Counted from the stretch's first letter, positions 17,480 to 27,037 are shown. The stretch: 64,000 nt of DNA from Pseudomonas viridiflava (GCF_900582195.1 NZ_UTHA01000243.1:16407-80406); one strand, 5' to 3'. Numbers and translations: made by a program. Notes: generated by a model not told the origin, from the letters alone.

Positions 17480-17549
17480 GGGAATTCCATCGGATTCAGA
17501 GGATAGGTGTTGCAGGAGGGAAAAAGGGGAATAGCCAAATTTCAGTCAC

Positions 17550-17577
17550 AAAAAACCCCGGTCTTTCGACCAGGGTC
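17550..17577 (-). terminator. Terminator of the tRNA-Val/tRNA-Asp transcript
   Basis: On the minus strand ACCCTGGTC-GAAA-GACCGGGGT is followed by TTTTTT. It lies about 75 bases after tRNA-Asp. Confidence 0.85.
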
Positions 17578-17651
17578 TTTGCTATCGATTCCGAATCAGC
17601 CAACGGCTGCGTTCGGTGCTTCAAGGCGTTCAGTGGTCCTTGTAGCAGATA

Positions 17652-17728
17652 TGGCGCAGCGGACGGGACTCGAACCCGCGACCCCCGGCGTGACAGGCCG
17701 GTATTCTAACCGACTGAACTACCGCTGC
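17652..17728 (-). tRNA. tRNA-Asp (GTC anticodon)
   Basis: The 77 bases form a full cloverleaf with acceptor GCAGCGG/CCGCTGC, discriminator G and encoded CCA. The anticodon loop CTGTCAC gives GTC, reading aspartate codons. It lies 55 bases after tRNA-Val(TAC) on the same strand, so the two are probably co-transcribed. Confidence 0.96.
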
Positions 17729-17783
17729 GCGTCGGTGCAGGCACTCTCAGCCTACGCTCTTGCTTACGCAAGTATCTCGGGAG

Positions 17784-17859
17784 TGGTGGGTGATGACGGG
17801 ATCGAACCGCCGACATTCTGCTTGTAAGGCAGACGCTCTCCCAGCTGAGCTAATCACCC
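17784..17859 (-). tRNA. tRNA-Val (TAC anticodon)
   Basis: The 76 bases form a cloverleaf with acceptor GGGTGAT/ATCACCC and encoded CCA. The anticodon loop CTTACAA gives TAC, reading valine GUA/GUG. It is the first tRNA of the Val-Asp pair. Confidence 0.96.
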
Positions 17860-17966
17860 GTTTGCATCTCCGAGGCCGCGAAATTTACGCAGGTAGCAGA
17901 CCTAAGTCAATAGCAGGATTGAAGTTTTTCTGAAAAAGACGAAATTTTTTCGATCCTGCAAGACCG

Positions 17967-18034
17967 CCTTCGCGAGCAAGCTCGCTCCCACAGGGGATTG
18001 CATTCCAAATGTGGGAGCGAGCCTGCTCGCGAAG
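17967..18034. repeat. REP pair (REPIN), head-in form
   Basis: CTTCGCGAGCAAGCTCGCTC at the left and the near-inverse GAGCGAGCCTGCTCGCGAAG at the right flank a short spacer (AGGGGATTGCATTCCAAAT). The pair lies between the tRNA pair and the SDR stop. The spacer resembles those of the pairs at 31158, 34442 and 27038. Confidence 0.9.
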
Positions 18035-18075
18035 ACAGCAGTCCATCCGACGCAAATTCAGGAGAAGAATGCGAT

Positions 18076-18852
18076 CTACTCGCTGTAGATCATCTTTTTC
18101 GTCATGCCGCCATCGACGACGAATTCCTGCCCGGTAACAAACCCGGCATTCCTCGACAGCAACCAAGCAACCATGGCCGCGACATCCTCGACCGTCCCTA
18201 CCCTGCCCGCCGGATGCTGAGCATGATCGGCATCGGCCAGCGGCTCTGCTCGACGCACAGAAGGATCGCGCGCATCAATCCAGCCCGGACTGACCGCATT
18301 GACGCGAATCTCCGGCCCCAGGCTGATCGCCAGCGCATGCGTCAACGCCAACAACCCGCCCTTGCTCGCCGCATACGCCTCAGAGTCTGCCTCCGACTGT
18401 CGTGCACGGGTCGAGGCCAGATTGACGATGGAACCGTTGTGCGCACGCAAATACGGCGCACAGTACTTGGCCAGCAACATCGGCCCACTGAGATTCACCG
18501 CCAGTACGCGATTCCAGTAAGCCAGATCGAGGCTTTCCAGGGTGATGTTGTGCGGGTCAGCCACCGCCGCGTTGCACACCAGCGCATCGAGACGACCAAA
18601 CTGCCCCAGCACTTCAGCAACACCGAGCGCCACCTGCCCTTCATCTGCGACATCCATGGCGATGAACCAGGCGTTTTCGCCCAGCACCTTCGCCACCTTC
18701 GAACCGCGCGCCCGATCCAGATCGGTGAGCACCACTTGCCAGCCTTCGCTGATCAGCCAGGCAGCAATGCCCAGACCGATACCACGCGCAGCACCCGTGA
18801 CCAGCGCAACGCGGCCATGGGTGCCTGCTGCCGGCGTAGACAACTCGATCAC
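18076..18852 (-). CDS. Short-chain dehydrogenase/reductase (SDR)
   Basis: This 258-residue classical SDR has the cofactor motif TGAARGIG (about 20-27), NAAVA, the catalytic Ser-Tyr-Lys (VNLASTRARQ and YAASKGG) and an SPGWID segment. DLDRA after the second strand suggests an Asp that selects NAD(H). The substrate is unknown. Its start overlaps the metZ stop by 4 bases, so it is co-transcribed with metZ, an order seen in other Pseudomonas; I know of no metabolic link to methionine. Confidence 0.87.
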   Translation of the reverse strand: MIELSTPAAGTHGRVALVTGAARGIGLGIAAWLISEGWQVVLTDLDRARGSKVAKVLGENAWFIAMDVADEGQVALGVAEVLGQFGRLDALVCNAAVADPHNITLESLDLAYWNRVLAVNLSGPMLLAKYCAPYLRAHNGSIVNLASTRARQSEADSEAYAASKGGLLALTHALAISLGPEIRVNAVSPGWIDARDPSVRRAEPLADADHAQHPAGRVGTVEDVAAMVAWLLSRNAGFVTGQEFVVDGGMTKKMIYSE

Positions 18853-20060
18853 AGCGCCGCCAGACCGCGCGCCAGGTCGGCTTGCAGGTCGGCCACGTCT
18901 TCCAGACCGACCGCAATGCGGATCAAGCTGTCACGGATGCCCGCCGCTTCACGCTCCTGCGGCGCCAGACGGCCGTGGGAGGTGGTGCTCGGGTGCGTGA
19001 TCGTAGTTTTGCTGTCGCCAAGGTTGGCGGTGATCGAAATCAGGCGAGTGGCATCGATGAAGCGCCACGCGCCCTCTTTGCCACCCTTGACCTCGAAACT
19101 CACTACCGCACCAAAGCCTTTCTGCTGACGCTGGGCCAGTTCGTGCTGCGGATGGCTCTTCAGACCGGCGTAATGCACTTTTTCGATGCCATCCTGCTGC
19201 TCCAGCCATTCGGCCAATTCCTGAGCATTGGCGCAGTGCGCCTTCATCCGCAGGTTCAGAGTTTCCAGACCCTTGAGGAAGATCCATGCGTTGAACGGGC
19301 TCAAGGTCGGACCGGCAGTGCGCAGGAAGCCGACGATTTCTTTCATCTGCTCGCTGCGACCGGCAACGACGCCCCCCATGCAACGGCCCTGGCCGTCGAT
19401 GAACTTGGTCGCCGAGTGCACAACGATGTCTGCGCCCATTTTCAGCGGCTGCTGCAACGCTGGCGTGCAGAAACAGTTGTCGACCACCAGCATCGCGCCT
19501 TTGGCGTGGGCGATTTCAGCCAGTGCGGCGATATCAACCAGTTCGGCCAGCGGATTGGATGGCGACTCGACAAAAAGCAGTTTGGTGTTCGGCTTGATCG
19601 CTGCATCCCAGGCCGACAGGTCAGCCAAGGGCACGTAATCGACTTCCACACCGAAACGCTTGAAGTACTTCTCGAACAGGCTGATGGTCGAACCGAACAC
19701 ACTGCGCGAAACCAGCACGTGATCGCCGGCGCTGCACAGGCTCATCACCACCGCCATGATCGCCGCCATGCCGGTTGCAGTCGCAACGGCTTGCTCGGCG
19801 CTTTCCAGCGCGGCGATGCGCTCTTCGAACGCGCGCACGGTCGGGTTGGTGTAGCGCGAGTAGACGTTGCCCGGTACTTCGCCGGCAAACCGCGCGGCCG
19901 CGTCGGCAGCGGTGCGGAACACGTAGCTGGAGGTGAAGAACATCGGATCACCGTGCTCGCCTTCCGGCGTACGATGCTGACCGGCACGTACGGCCAGGGT
20001 ATCGAACGCTACGCCTTCAAGGTCGCTGTCCAGCCGACCGGCATCCCATTCCTGACTCAT
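18849..20060 (-). CDS. metZ: O-succinylhomoserine sulfhydrylase MetZ
   Basis: This 403-residue PLP enzyme of the Cys/Met metabolism family makes homocysteine from O-succinylhomoserine and sulphide, the direct sulfhydrylation route used by Pseudomonas. The PLP lysine lies in VVHSATKFIDGQGR, and SRYTNPTVRAFEERIA and ITHPSTTSHGR are family hallmarks. It lies downstream of purF on the same strand, after a terminator, and overlaps the SDR gene. Confidence 0.93.
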   Translation of the reverse strand: MSQEWDAGRLDSDLEGVAFDTLAVRAGQHRTPEGEHGDPMFFTSSYVFRTAADAAARFAGEVPGNVYSRYTNPTVRAFEERIAALESAEQAVATATGMAAIMAVVMSLCSAGDHVLVSRSVFGSTISLFEKYFKRFGVEVDYVPLADLSAWDAAIKPNTKLLFVESPSNPLAELVDIAALAEIAHAKGAMLVVDNCFCTPALQQPLKMGADIVVHSATKFIDGQGRCMGGVVAGRSEQMKEIVGFLRTAGPTLSPFNAWIFLKGLETLNLRMKAHCANAQELAEWLEQQDGIEKVHYAGLKSHPQHELAQRQQKGFGAVVSFEVKGGKEGAWRFIDATRLISITANLGDSKTTITHPSTTSHGRLAPQEREAAGIRDSLIRIAVGLEDVADLQADLARGLAAL

Positions 20061-20102
20061 GCTGTCACTCCTTGCCCTGTTCTCGAAAATTGAAAGTCAG
20101 AT

Positions 20103-20128
20103 ACAAAACCGGCCCCTCAGGGCCGGTA
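20103..20128 (-). terminator. Terminator after purF
   Basis: On the minus strand ACCGGCCC-TGAG-GGGCCGGT is followed by TTTTG. It separates purF from metZ. Confidence 0.75.
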
Positions 20129-20133
20129 GAAAC

Positions 20134-21639
20134 TCAGTTGTTGTACAGATCGATGATCGCACTGACCGCCTGGGTCTTGACCTTCGAGGCATCGTTGCGT
20201 GCCTGTTCGATCTTGTTCAGGTACGCCTCGTCGACGTCACCGGTGACGTACTTGCCGTCGAACACCGCGCAATCGAAGTTCTCGATCTTGATCTTGCCGC
20301 CACCGACCGCTTCGATCAAGTCAGGCAGGTCCTGATAGATCAGCCAGTCAGCGCCGATCAGATCCGCGACGTCCTGAGTCGAGCGATTGTGCGCGATCAG
20401 TTCGTGCGCGCTCGGCATGTCGATGCCGTAGACGTTCGGGAAGCGTACTGCCGGCGCCGCCGAGCAGAAGTAGACGTTTTTCGCACCGGCTTCGCGGGCC
20501 ATCTGAATGATCTGCTTGCACGTGGTGCCGCGCACGATCGAGTCGTCGACCAGCATCACGTTCTTGCCGCGGAATTCCAGCTCGATGGCGTTGAGCTTCT
20601 GGCGTACCGACTTCTTGCGCGCCGCCTGGCCAGGCATGATGAAAGTACGGCCGATGTAACGGTTCTTGACGAAACCTTCGCGGAATTTCACGCCGAGGTG
20701 GTTGGCCAGTTCCAGCGCCGCGGTACGGCTGGTGTCCGGAATCGGGATAACCACGTCGATGTCGTGCTCTGGACGCTCGCGCAGGATCTTCTCGGCGAGT
20801 TTCTCGCCCATGCGCAGACGAGCCTTGTAGACCGACACGCCGTCGATGATCGAGTCCGGACGCGCCAGGTAGACGTGTTCGAAGATGCACGGGGTCAGGG
20901 ACGGGTTGGTCGCGCACTGACGGGTGTGCAGCTTGCCGTCTTCAGTGATGTAGACCGCCTCGCCCGGTGCCAGGTCGCGAATCAGGGTGAAACCGAGCAC
21001 GTCCAGCGAAACGCTTTCGGAAGCGATCATGTACTCGACACCTTCGTCGGTGTGACGCTGGCCGAACACGATCGGGCGGATGCCATGCGGGTCGCGGAAA
21101 CCGACGATGCCGTAACCGGTGACCATGGCGACTACCGCGTAACCGCCGACGCAACGGTTGTGCACGTCGGTCACCGCGGCAAACACGTCTTCTTCGGTCG
21201 GTTGCAGCTTGCCGCGCTGGGCCAGCTCGTGGGCGAACACGTTGAGCAGCACTTCCGAGTCGGAACTGGTGTTGACGTGACGCAGGTCGGATTCGTAGAT
21301 CTCTTTGGCCAACTGTTCAACGTTGGTCAGGTTACCGTTGTGCGCCAGGGTGATGCCGTAAGGCGAGTTGACGTAAAACGGCTGGGCTTCGGCCGAAGTC
21401 GAGCTGCCCGCGGTCGGGTAACGGACGTGGCCGATCCCCATGTGGCCGACCAGACGCTGCATGTGACGCTGCTGGAACACGTCACGCACCAGGCCATTGT
21501 CCTTGCGCAGGAACAACCGGCCATCATGGCTGGTCACGATACCGGCAGCGTCCTGGCCGCGGTGCTGGAGCACGGTTAGCGCGTCATACAGCGCCTGATT
21601 GACGTTCGACTTACCGACGATACCGACGATGCCACACAT
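20134..21639 (-). CDS. purF: Amidophosphoribosyltransferase PurF
   Basis: This enzyme makes phosphoribosylamine from PRPP and glutamine, the first step of purine synthesis. The 501-residue protein starts MCGIVGIVGKSN, so Cys2 becomes the N-terminal nucleophile after Met removal; the two codons MRR upstream are not part of the protein. The PRPP loop VMLVDDSIVRGTTC lies in the C-terminal half. cvpA precedes it on the same strand by 41 bases, the classic cvpA-purF pair. Confidence 0.96.
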   Translation of the reverse strand: MCGIVGIVGKSNVNQALYDALTVLQHRGQDAAGIVTSHDGRLFLRKDNGLVRDVFQQRHMQRLVGHMGIGHVRYPTAGSSTSAEAQPFYVNSPYGITLAHNGNLTNVEQLAKEIYESDLRHVNTSSDSEVLLNVFAHELAQRGKLQPTEEDVFAAVTDVHNRCVGGYAVVAMVTGYGIVGFRDPHGIRPIVFGQRHTDEGVEYMIASESVSLDVLGFTLIRDLAPGEAVYITEDGKLHTRQCATNPSLTPCIFEHVYLARPDSIIDGVSVYKARLRMGEKLAEKILRERPEHDIDVVIPIPDTSRTAALELANHLGVKFREGFVKNRYIGRTFIMPGQAARKKSVRQKLNAIELEFRGKNVMLVDDSIVRGTTCKQIIQMAREAGAKNVYFCSAAPAVRFPNVYGIDMPSAHELIAHNRSTQDVADLIGADWLIYQDLPDLIEAVGGGKIKIENFDCAVFDGKYVTGDVDEAYLNKIEQARNDASKVKTQAVSAIIDLYNN

Positions 21640-21680
21640 GCGACGCAACCCCTACTTAATGGATCTGAACTGAACAACAC

Positions 21681-22241
21681 TCACTGAGGCGTTTTCGCCG
21701 ACGGCAAGAGTTGCTCCTTGAACGGAATATCAGCGGGTACGCTGATTCCGCTGGCAAGCCACTGACTGCTCCACCCGAGAATCAGGTTTTTGGACCAATC
21801 AGCGACCAATAGAAATTTTGGTACGAGCTGTGATTCTTTCCACCACCCGTCCTGCTGTACCGGCCCCAGGCTCAACAGCCCGACCGCCACGACCACCAGC
21901 AACACGCCACGCGCAGCGCCGAAGGCCATGCCGAGGAATCGATCGGTCCCGGACAACCCGGTGACGCGAACCAACTCGCCGATAAGATAATTGATCATTG
22001 CGCCCACGATCAGTGTGGCGACAAACATGATGGCACAGCCCGCGATCACGCGAGCCGATGGGGTTTCGATATATCCGGCGAGGTTCTCGGACAATGAGCC
22101 ACCGAACATCCAGGCGACGACTCCTGCGATGATCCAGGTCACCAGCGATAATGCTTCCTTGACGAAGCCGCGGCTCAAACTGATCAAAGCGGAGATGGCG
22201 ATGATTGCAACGATCGCCCAGTCAACCCAGGTAAATGGCAC
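21681..22241 (-). CDS. cvpA: CvpA family membrane protein
   Basis: This 186-residue protein has four predicted membrane helices and starts MPFTWVDWAIVAIIAISALISL, the CvpA signature. FVKEALSLVTWIIA and LGMAFGAARGVLLV are also family features. E. coli CvpA is needed for colicin V export and affects envelope stress tolerance; its molecular action is unclear. It is placed directly upstream of purF, as in most gammaproteobacteria. Confidence 0.93.
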   Translation of the reverse strand: MPFTWVDWAIVAIIAISALISLSRGFVKEALSLVTWIIAGVVAWMFGGSLSENLAGYIETPSARVIAGCAIMFVATLIVGAMINYLIGELVRVTGLSGTDRFLGMAFGAARGVLLVVVAVGLLSLGPVQQDGWWKESQLVPKFLLVADWSKNLILGWSSQWLASGISVPADIPFKEQLLPSAKTPQ

Positions 22242-22339
22242 AGTGCAGCCTACAGACGGATAAGGCGGCGCATTTTAGCAGAGCGCATGCCTCTCGGTAA
22301 GCTGCGATTGTCAGTGCATTTCAATCGGGGCGATAGTTT

Positions 22340-22990
22340 TTAACCGCGCTCGGGCTGGAAGCGCACAACAAACCCCTTCAGGTTCTGCTGACGACCCAAC
22401 AGATCACGCAGACGATCGGCTTCGGCACGCTCGATCAGCGGCCCGACAAACACCCGATTCTTGCCATCGGCCGAACGGATATAGGCGTTGTAGCCTTGGC
22501 TGCGAAGGGTTTTCTGCAGGCTTTCGGCACTGGCGCGGCTCGACAGACTGGCCAGTTGCACCGACCAGCTCACCGACAGGCCATTGGCATCGACACGGCT
22601 TTGGGTGGTGTCAGGCTTGCTCAAGGCCGCAGTGATCGGCTGAGCAGGTGCGGGAATCGGCTTGGCCACCGCGGGCGGCGCAGCAGGCTTGGTGATCATA
22701 ATGGGAGCCGTTGGCGCAGGTGCGACGGGCGCAGCAGGCGCAGTGTCTTCGGCGACTTCTTCATCCGTCGGCACTGGCTCTTGCGGCAAGGCTTGCGGCT
22801 CGGGAACGGCCACGGTTTCCATCTGCACTTGCGGCACGACAGGCGCTTGCGGAGCGGCAGGCGCCTCGACAGTCACCTGACGCTGCTCATCCTGACGGGA
22901 AAACAGCATCGGCAGGAAGATCACCGCCAGCGCCACCAGCACCAAAGCGCCAACCATGCGCTGCTTGTACGCTTTATCCAGCAAAGCCAT
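22340..22990 (-). CDS. dedD: SPOR-domain division protein, DedD-like
   Basis: This 216-residue protein has a short cytosolic start (MALLDKAYKQRMVGA), one membrane helix (about 13-32), a long Pro/Ala-rich periplasmic linker and a C-terminal SPOR domain (VQLASLSSRASAESLQKTL to the end). This is the layout of DedD, which binds septal peptidoglycan. The frame is open 18 codons upstream, but the chosen start overlaps the folC stop by 17 bases and opens the conserved sequence. Confidence 0.87.
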   Translation of the reverse strand: MALLDKAYKQRMVGALVLVALAVIFLPMLFSRQDEQRQVTVEAPAAPQAPVVPQVQMETVAVPEPQALPQEPVPTDEEVAEDTAPAAPVAPAPTAPIMITKPAAPPAVAKPIPAPAQPITAALSKPDTTQSRVDANGLSVSWSVQLASLSSRASAESLQKTLRSQGYNAYIRSADGKNRVFVGPLIERAEADRLRDLLGRQQNLKGFVVRFQPERG

Positions 22991-24281
22991 TTGCCGCTTC
23001 CTCCGTGGAGCGCCGGGACAACCATTCAAGGGCCTCGGCGACACAATAAAATGATCCGAACAACAGAATCTCGTCGTCGCTGGTAGCTACTGCGCACTGC
23101 CCTTCCAGTGCGGCCGCGACACTGTCGTAAGACGTGACAGCGGCACCAAGGTTCTGCAATGCCGCGTGCAACTCAGCCACAGGGCGCGCGCGCGGTGAAT
23201 CCAGCGGCGCCACAGCCCAGTGCTCGACACTAGCATTCAATTCGCCGACAACACCATCCAGATCCTTGTCCGCCAGCAGGCCAAATACCGCCAGACGCTT
23301 GCCGACCGGCGGCTGCGCGGCCAGACGGCGGGCCAGATACTCGGCGGCGTGCGGATTGTGGCCCACATCCAGCAACAGATTCAGACGCTTGCCATTCCAC
23401 TCGAACGAGCGCCGATCCAGCCGCCCGACCACGCGAGTGGCCTGCAACGCCGCGACGATCTGTTGCGCATTCCACGGCAAACCAAGCAGCAGATACGCCT
23501 GCAACGCCAGCGCGGCGTTTTCCATCGGCAGATCGAGCAGCGGCAAATCACGCAATTCGACAGCCTGCCCTTGCGCATCGGTACCGCGCCACTGCCAGTG
23601 CTGATCAGTGATGCCGAGATCGAAGTCACGCCCACGCAGGAAGAATGGACAGGCCAGCTCACGCGCCTTGTCGAGCAACGGTTGCGGAGGATTCAGATCA
23701 CCGCACAAGGCCGGTTTGCCCTGACGGAAGATGCCGGCCTTCTCGAAAGCCACGGACTCGCGGGTATCACCGAGATAATCGGCGTGATCGACGCCAATGC
23801 TGGTGACCAGCGCAATGTCGGCATCGACCACGTTGACCGTGTCCAGACGCCCGCCCAGACCGACTTCCAGCACCACCGCATCCAGCCCGGCCTGTTGAAA
23901 CAGCCAGAACGCCGCGAGGGTGCCCATTTCGAAATAAGTCAGGGAAGTGTCGCCGCGCCCGGCCTCGACCGCTGCAAAGGCTTCGCAAAGCTGTGCGTCA
24001 GTGGCTTCGACGCCATTGAGCTGCACCCGCTCGTTGTAACGCAGCAGGTGCGGAGAATTGTAGACACCAACACTCAGACCCTGCGCACGCAGCAATGAAG
24101 CCACGAAAGCGCAGGTCGAACCCTTGCCATTGGTGCCGGTGACCGTAATCACCCGAGGCGCCGGCTGGCCCAGCCCCATGCGGGACGCTACCTGTTGCGA
24201 ACGCTCCAGCCCCATGTCGATGGCCGAAGGATGCAACTGTTCAAGGTAGGCGAGCCATTCGCCAAGGGTGCGCTCGGTCAT
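22974..24281 (-). CDS. folC: Dihydrofolate/folylpolyglutamate synthase FolC
   Basis: This bifunctional 435-residue Mur-ligase family enzyme joins dihydropteroate with glutamate and extends the glutamate tail. It has the ATP loop TVTGTNGKGSTCAFV (about 45-59), NSPHLLRYNERV and LEVGLGGRLDTVN. Its start overlaps the accD stop by 4 bases and its end overlaps dedD, so accD-folC-dedD form a tight operon. Confidence 0.94.
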   Translation of the reverse strand: MTERTLGEWLAYLEQLHPSAIDMGLERSQQVASRMGLGQPAPRVITVTGTNGKGSTCAFVASLLRAQGLSVGVYNSPHLLRYNERVQLNGVEATDAQLCEAFAAVEAGRGDTSLTYFEMGTLAAFWLFQQAGLDAVVLEVGLGGRLDTVNVVDADIALVTSIGVDHADYLGDTRESVAFEKAGIFRQGKPALCGDLNPPQPLLDKARELACPFFLRGRDFDLGITDQHWQWRGTDAQGQAVELRDLPLLDLPMENAALALQAYLLLGLPWNAQQIVAALQATRVVGRLDRRSFEWNGKRLNLLLDVGHNPHAAEYLARRLAAQPPVGKRLAVFGLLADKDLDGVVGELNASVEHWAVAPLDSPRARPVAELHAALQNLGAAVTSYDSVAAALEGQCAVATSDDEILLFGSFYCVAEALEWLSRRSTEEAANGFAG

Positions 24282-25198
24282 AGGCCAGCAGGGACCGGCG
24301 GAACCACGATCGGCTCGATTGGCGCGGCGACGAATTTCGGCGTCGGCTTGCCAGTCATTTGTGCCAGCAGATTACCCAGGCGTGGGCGCAGTTCCTGACG
24401 ATGGATGATCATGTCGATCGCGCCGTGTTCCAGCAGGAACTCGCTGCGCTGGAAGCCTTCCGGCAGTTTTTCACGTACGGTTTGCTCGATAACCCGTGGA
24501 CCGGCGAAGCCGATCAGGGCTTTCGGCTCACCGACGATGACATCGCCGAGCATCGCCAGACTCGCCGAAACACCGCCGTAGACCGGGTCGGTCAGTACGG
24601 AGATGAACGGAATGCCTTCTTCACGCAGACGCGCCAGCACCGCCGAGGTCTTGGCCATCTGCATCAGCGAGATCAGCGCTTCCTGCATGCGCGCACCACC
24701 GGAGGCGGCGAAGCAGATCATCGGGCAGCGATTTTCCAGCGCGTAGTTGGCAGCGCGCACGAAGCGCTCACCGACGATGGCGCCCATGGAACCACCCATG
24801 AAGCTGAATTCGAAGGCCGAAACCACCACTGGCATTCCCAGCAAGGTACCGCTGACAGAGATCAGCGCGTCTTTTTCGCCAGTCTGCTTCTGTGCAGCGG
24901 TCAGGCGATCCTTGTACTTCTTGCCATCGCGAAATTTCAGACGGTCAACCGGCTCCAGATCAGCGCCCAGCTCGTTGCGACCTTCGGCATCGAGGAAGAT
25001 GTCGATGCGCGCACGTGCGCCGATGCGCATGTGGTGGTTGCATTTAGGGCAAACGTCCAGGGTCTTTTCCAGCTCTGGACGATACAACACCGCCTCGCAA
25101 GACGGGCATTTGTGCCACAGACCTTCAGGGACCGAGCTCTTCTTGACCTCGGAACGCATGATCGAAGGGATCAGTTTGTCTACTAACCAGTTGCTCAT
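24278..25198 (-). CDS. accD: Acetyl-CoA carboxylase carboxyltransferase beta subunit AccD
   Basis: This 306-residue protein is half of the carboxyltransferase that makes malonyl-CoA for fatty acid synthesis. It has the N-terminal zinc ribbon (CPSC at 32-35 and CPKC at 51-54) and the carboxyltransferase core (FEFSFMGGSMGAIVGERF, ASGGARMQEA, DPVYGGVSASLAMLGD). accA is not in this window. The stretch 25199-25402 before it contains no visible gene. Confidence 0.95.
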   Translation of the reverse strand: MSNWLVDKLIPSIMRSEVKKSSVPEGLWHKCPSCEAVLYRPELEKTLDVCPKCNHHMRIGARARIDIFLDAEGRNELGADLEPVDRLKFRDGKKYKDRLTAAQKQTGEKDALISVSGTLLGMPVVVSAFEFSFMGGSMGAIVGERFVRAANYALENRCPMICFAASGGARMQEALISLMQMAKTSAVLARLREEGIPFISVLTDPVYGGVSASLAMLGDVIVGEPKALIGFAGPRVIEQTVREKLPEGFQRSEFLLEHGAIDMIIHRQELRPRLGNLLAQMTGKPTPKFVAAPIEPIVVPPVPAGL

Positions 25199-25402
25199 GC
25201 TTTCTTTCTCCAGTACCGGCGGCCCGAACGCTCTGGTTCGCAGCCCCGCGTATGCCCTTCAGCTAAATTCATGTGTGTGGCGATGATCGATGGACAGCCA
25301 CGGTCAGCGCGAAACATGACCTGCGTGCGATCCAGAAACCCTCAGCCGCGCCTGCTTTGTGCAAGTGCATTGATGGACGGCGGCAGACTGCCAGCCGTCA
25401 CA

Positions 25403-26029
25403 TCAATATGGTGCATTGCGTACCGCGTCAATGAACGCGCGAACCTTTGCGTGATCCTTGATTCCTTTGCTCGCCTCTACCCCACCGCTGACGTCTACCG
25501 CGTAGGGTTTGACCCGAGCCACAGCGCCTGCGACATTCTCTGGGGTCAACCCCCCTGCGAGAATCAACGGCTTGCTCAAACCTTGCGGAATCAAAGACCA
25601 GTCGAAGGCCTCACCGGTTCCGCCTGGCACACCTTCAACATACGTATCGAGCAGCACACCACTGGCACTCGGGTAAGCATTGACAGCCGCCGCGATGTCA
25701 TCGCCGGCCTTGACCCGCAGCGCCTTGATATAAGGGCGATGCCAGCCTTCACAGTCTTCAGCGACTTCATCGCCATGGAACTGCAACAGATCCAGCGGCA
25801 CGGCATCGAGGATTTCTCCCAACTCGCAGCGGCTGGCGTTGACGAACAGGCCCACGGTGGTCACAAACGGCGGCAATGCCTGGATGATCGCGCGCGCCTG
25901 TTGCACGGTTACCGCTCGCGGACTCTTGGCATAGAACACGAACCCGATCGCATCCGCCCCGGCCTCAACGGCTGCCAGCGCATCTTCTATGCGGGTAATC
26001 CCGCAGATCTTGCTGCGAACGGCTGACAT
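25403..26029 (-). CDS. trpF: Phosphoribosylanthranilate isomerase TrpF
   Basis: This 208-residue TIM-barrel enzyme carries out the third step of tryptophan synthesis. The start RSKICGITRIEDA contains the catalytic Cys, the catalytic Asp is in LLDTYV, and the phosphate-binding end is VDVSGGVEASKGIKD. It is a separate gene between truA and accD, the usual Pseudomonas arrangement, unlinked from trpC. Confidence 0.95.
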   Translation of the reverse strand: MSAVRSKICGITRIEDALAAVEAGADAIGFVFYAKSPRAVTVQQARAIIQALPPFVTTVGLFVNASRCELGEILDAVPLDLLQFHGDEVAEDCEGWHRPYIKALRVKAGDDIAAAVNAYPSASGVLLDTYVEGVPGGTGEAFDWSLIPQGLSKPLILAGGLTPENVAGAVARVKPYAVDVSGGVEASKGIKDHAKVRAFIDAVRNAPY

Positions 26030-26048
26030 ATCGAGAAAAACTCCGAGG

Positions 26049-26070
26049 CAAAAACCGGGAAAGTCCCGGA
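26049..26070 (-). terminator. Terminator after truA
   Basis: On the minus strand CCGGGA-CTT-TCCCGG is followed by TTTTTG. It lies between truA and trpF. Confidence 0.75.
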
Positions 26071-26094
26071 TGGTAACAAAAGCGTTCGAGGGCG

Positions 26095-26919
26095 TCAGCC
26101 GTCAAGTTCGGAGAAACCCGTAAGGAAATGTGGCCCGATAAAACGCTCGGGCAACGGGAATTCGTCGTGGTACTCGACCTGCACCAGATACAAACCGTAC
26201 GGATGCGCGGTCACCCCACCGGAGCGGCGCTCGCGGCTTTCGAGGACTTCCTTCATCCACTCCACCGGACGCTCGCCAGCACCAATGGTCATCAGCACGC
26301 CAGCGATATTGCGCACCATGTGATGCAGGAAGGCATTGGCGCGAATATCGAGCACGATCATCTTGCCGTGACGGGTCACGCGCAGGTGATGCATCTTCTT
26401 GATCGGCGACTTGGCCTGGCACTGGCCGGCGCGGAACGCACTGAAATCGTGAGTACCGATCAGGTACTGCGCGGCCTCGGCCATGCGCTCGACATCCAGC
26501 GGACGGTGGTTCCAAGTGATTTCTTCATTGAGATGCGCCGGGCGGATCTGATCGTTGTAGATCACATAGCGATAGCGCCGGGCGATGGCTTTGAACCGCG
26601 CATGAAAATGCGCCGGCATCACCCGCGCCCAACTGACACTGATGTCATGGGGCAGATTGATATTGGCGCCCATGACCCAGGCTTTCAGCGAACGATCGAC
26701 CGTCGTATCAAAATGCACCACTTGCCCACAGGCATGCACGCCGGCGTCGGTACGCCCGGCACACTGTAGCGAAACCGGTGAGTTGGCGACTTTTGACAGC
26801 GCTTTTTCGAGTTCTTCCTGGACCGTCGCCACACCCGTCAACTGACGCTGCCAGCCGCTATAGCGCGAGCCTTTGTACTCAACGCCCAGCGCGACGCGGT
26901 AAAAGCCGTCAGGGGCCAT
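26095..26919 (-). CDS. truA: tRNA pseudouridine(38-40) synthase TruA
   Basis: TruA converts uridines 38-40 of the tRNA anticodon arm to pseudouridine. The 274-residue protein has the catalytic Asp in CAGRTDAGVHACGQV and the family start FYRVALGVEYKGSRYSGWQRQ. The frame is open to 27240, but that extension reads through REP repeats and across a TATAAT box at 26984-26989, so it is not coding. ATG 26919 is the first start downstream of the promoter; a TTG at 26943 is an alternative. Confidence 0.92.
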   Translation of the reverse strand: MAPDGFYRVALGVEYKGSRYSGWQRQLTGVATVQEELEKALSKVANSPVSLQCAGRTDAGVHACGQVVHFDTTVDRSLKAWVMGANINLPHDISVSWARVMPAHFHARFKAIARRYRYVIYNDQIRPAHLNEEITWNHRPLDVERMAEAAQYLIGTHDFSAFRAGQCQAKSPIKKMHHLRVTRHGKMIVLDIRANAFLHHMVRNIAGVLMTIGAGERPVEWMKEVLESRERRSGGVTAHPYGLYLVQVEYHDEFPLPERFIGPHFLTGFSELDG

Positions 26920-26983
26920 TTCGGCGACCGGGTTATCTATGTTTGCCAAGGTGGGACAGCCTGCTGTTTGTGCAAAGGCGGGC

Positions 26984-27012
26984 ATTATAAGGCTGTGGTT
27001 CAGGGATGCCAG
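26984..27012 (-). promoter_or_regulatory. Candidate sigma70 promoter of truA
   Basis: On the minus strand a perfect -10 TATAAT (26984-26989) lies 17 bases from CTGGCA (27007-27012), a 4/6 match to the -35. It sits between the REP pair and truA, after the fimV terminator. Confidence 0.6.
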
Positions 27013-27037
27013 AGAGTTCTCTGTCGCCTGTAACACC

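Noticed and set aside
17391..18034. CRISPR-like repeats near the tRNA pair
   Set aside because: The repeats are inverted REP pairs with two units per site, not regularly spaced direct repeats, and no cas genes are present.
20059..21579. Long open frame (506 codons) antisense to purF
   Set aside because: It is the shadow of a high-GC3 gene. purF has all catalytic motifs, and the antisense product has no recognisable domain.
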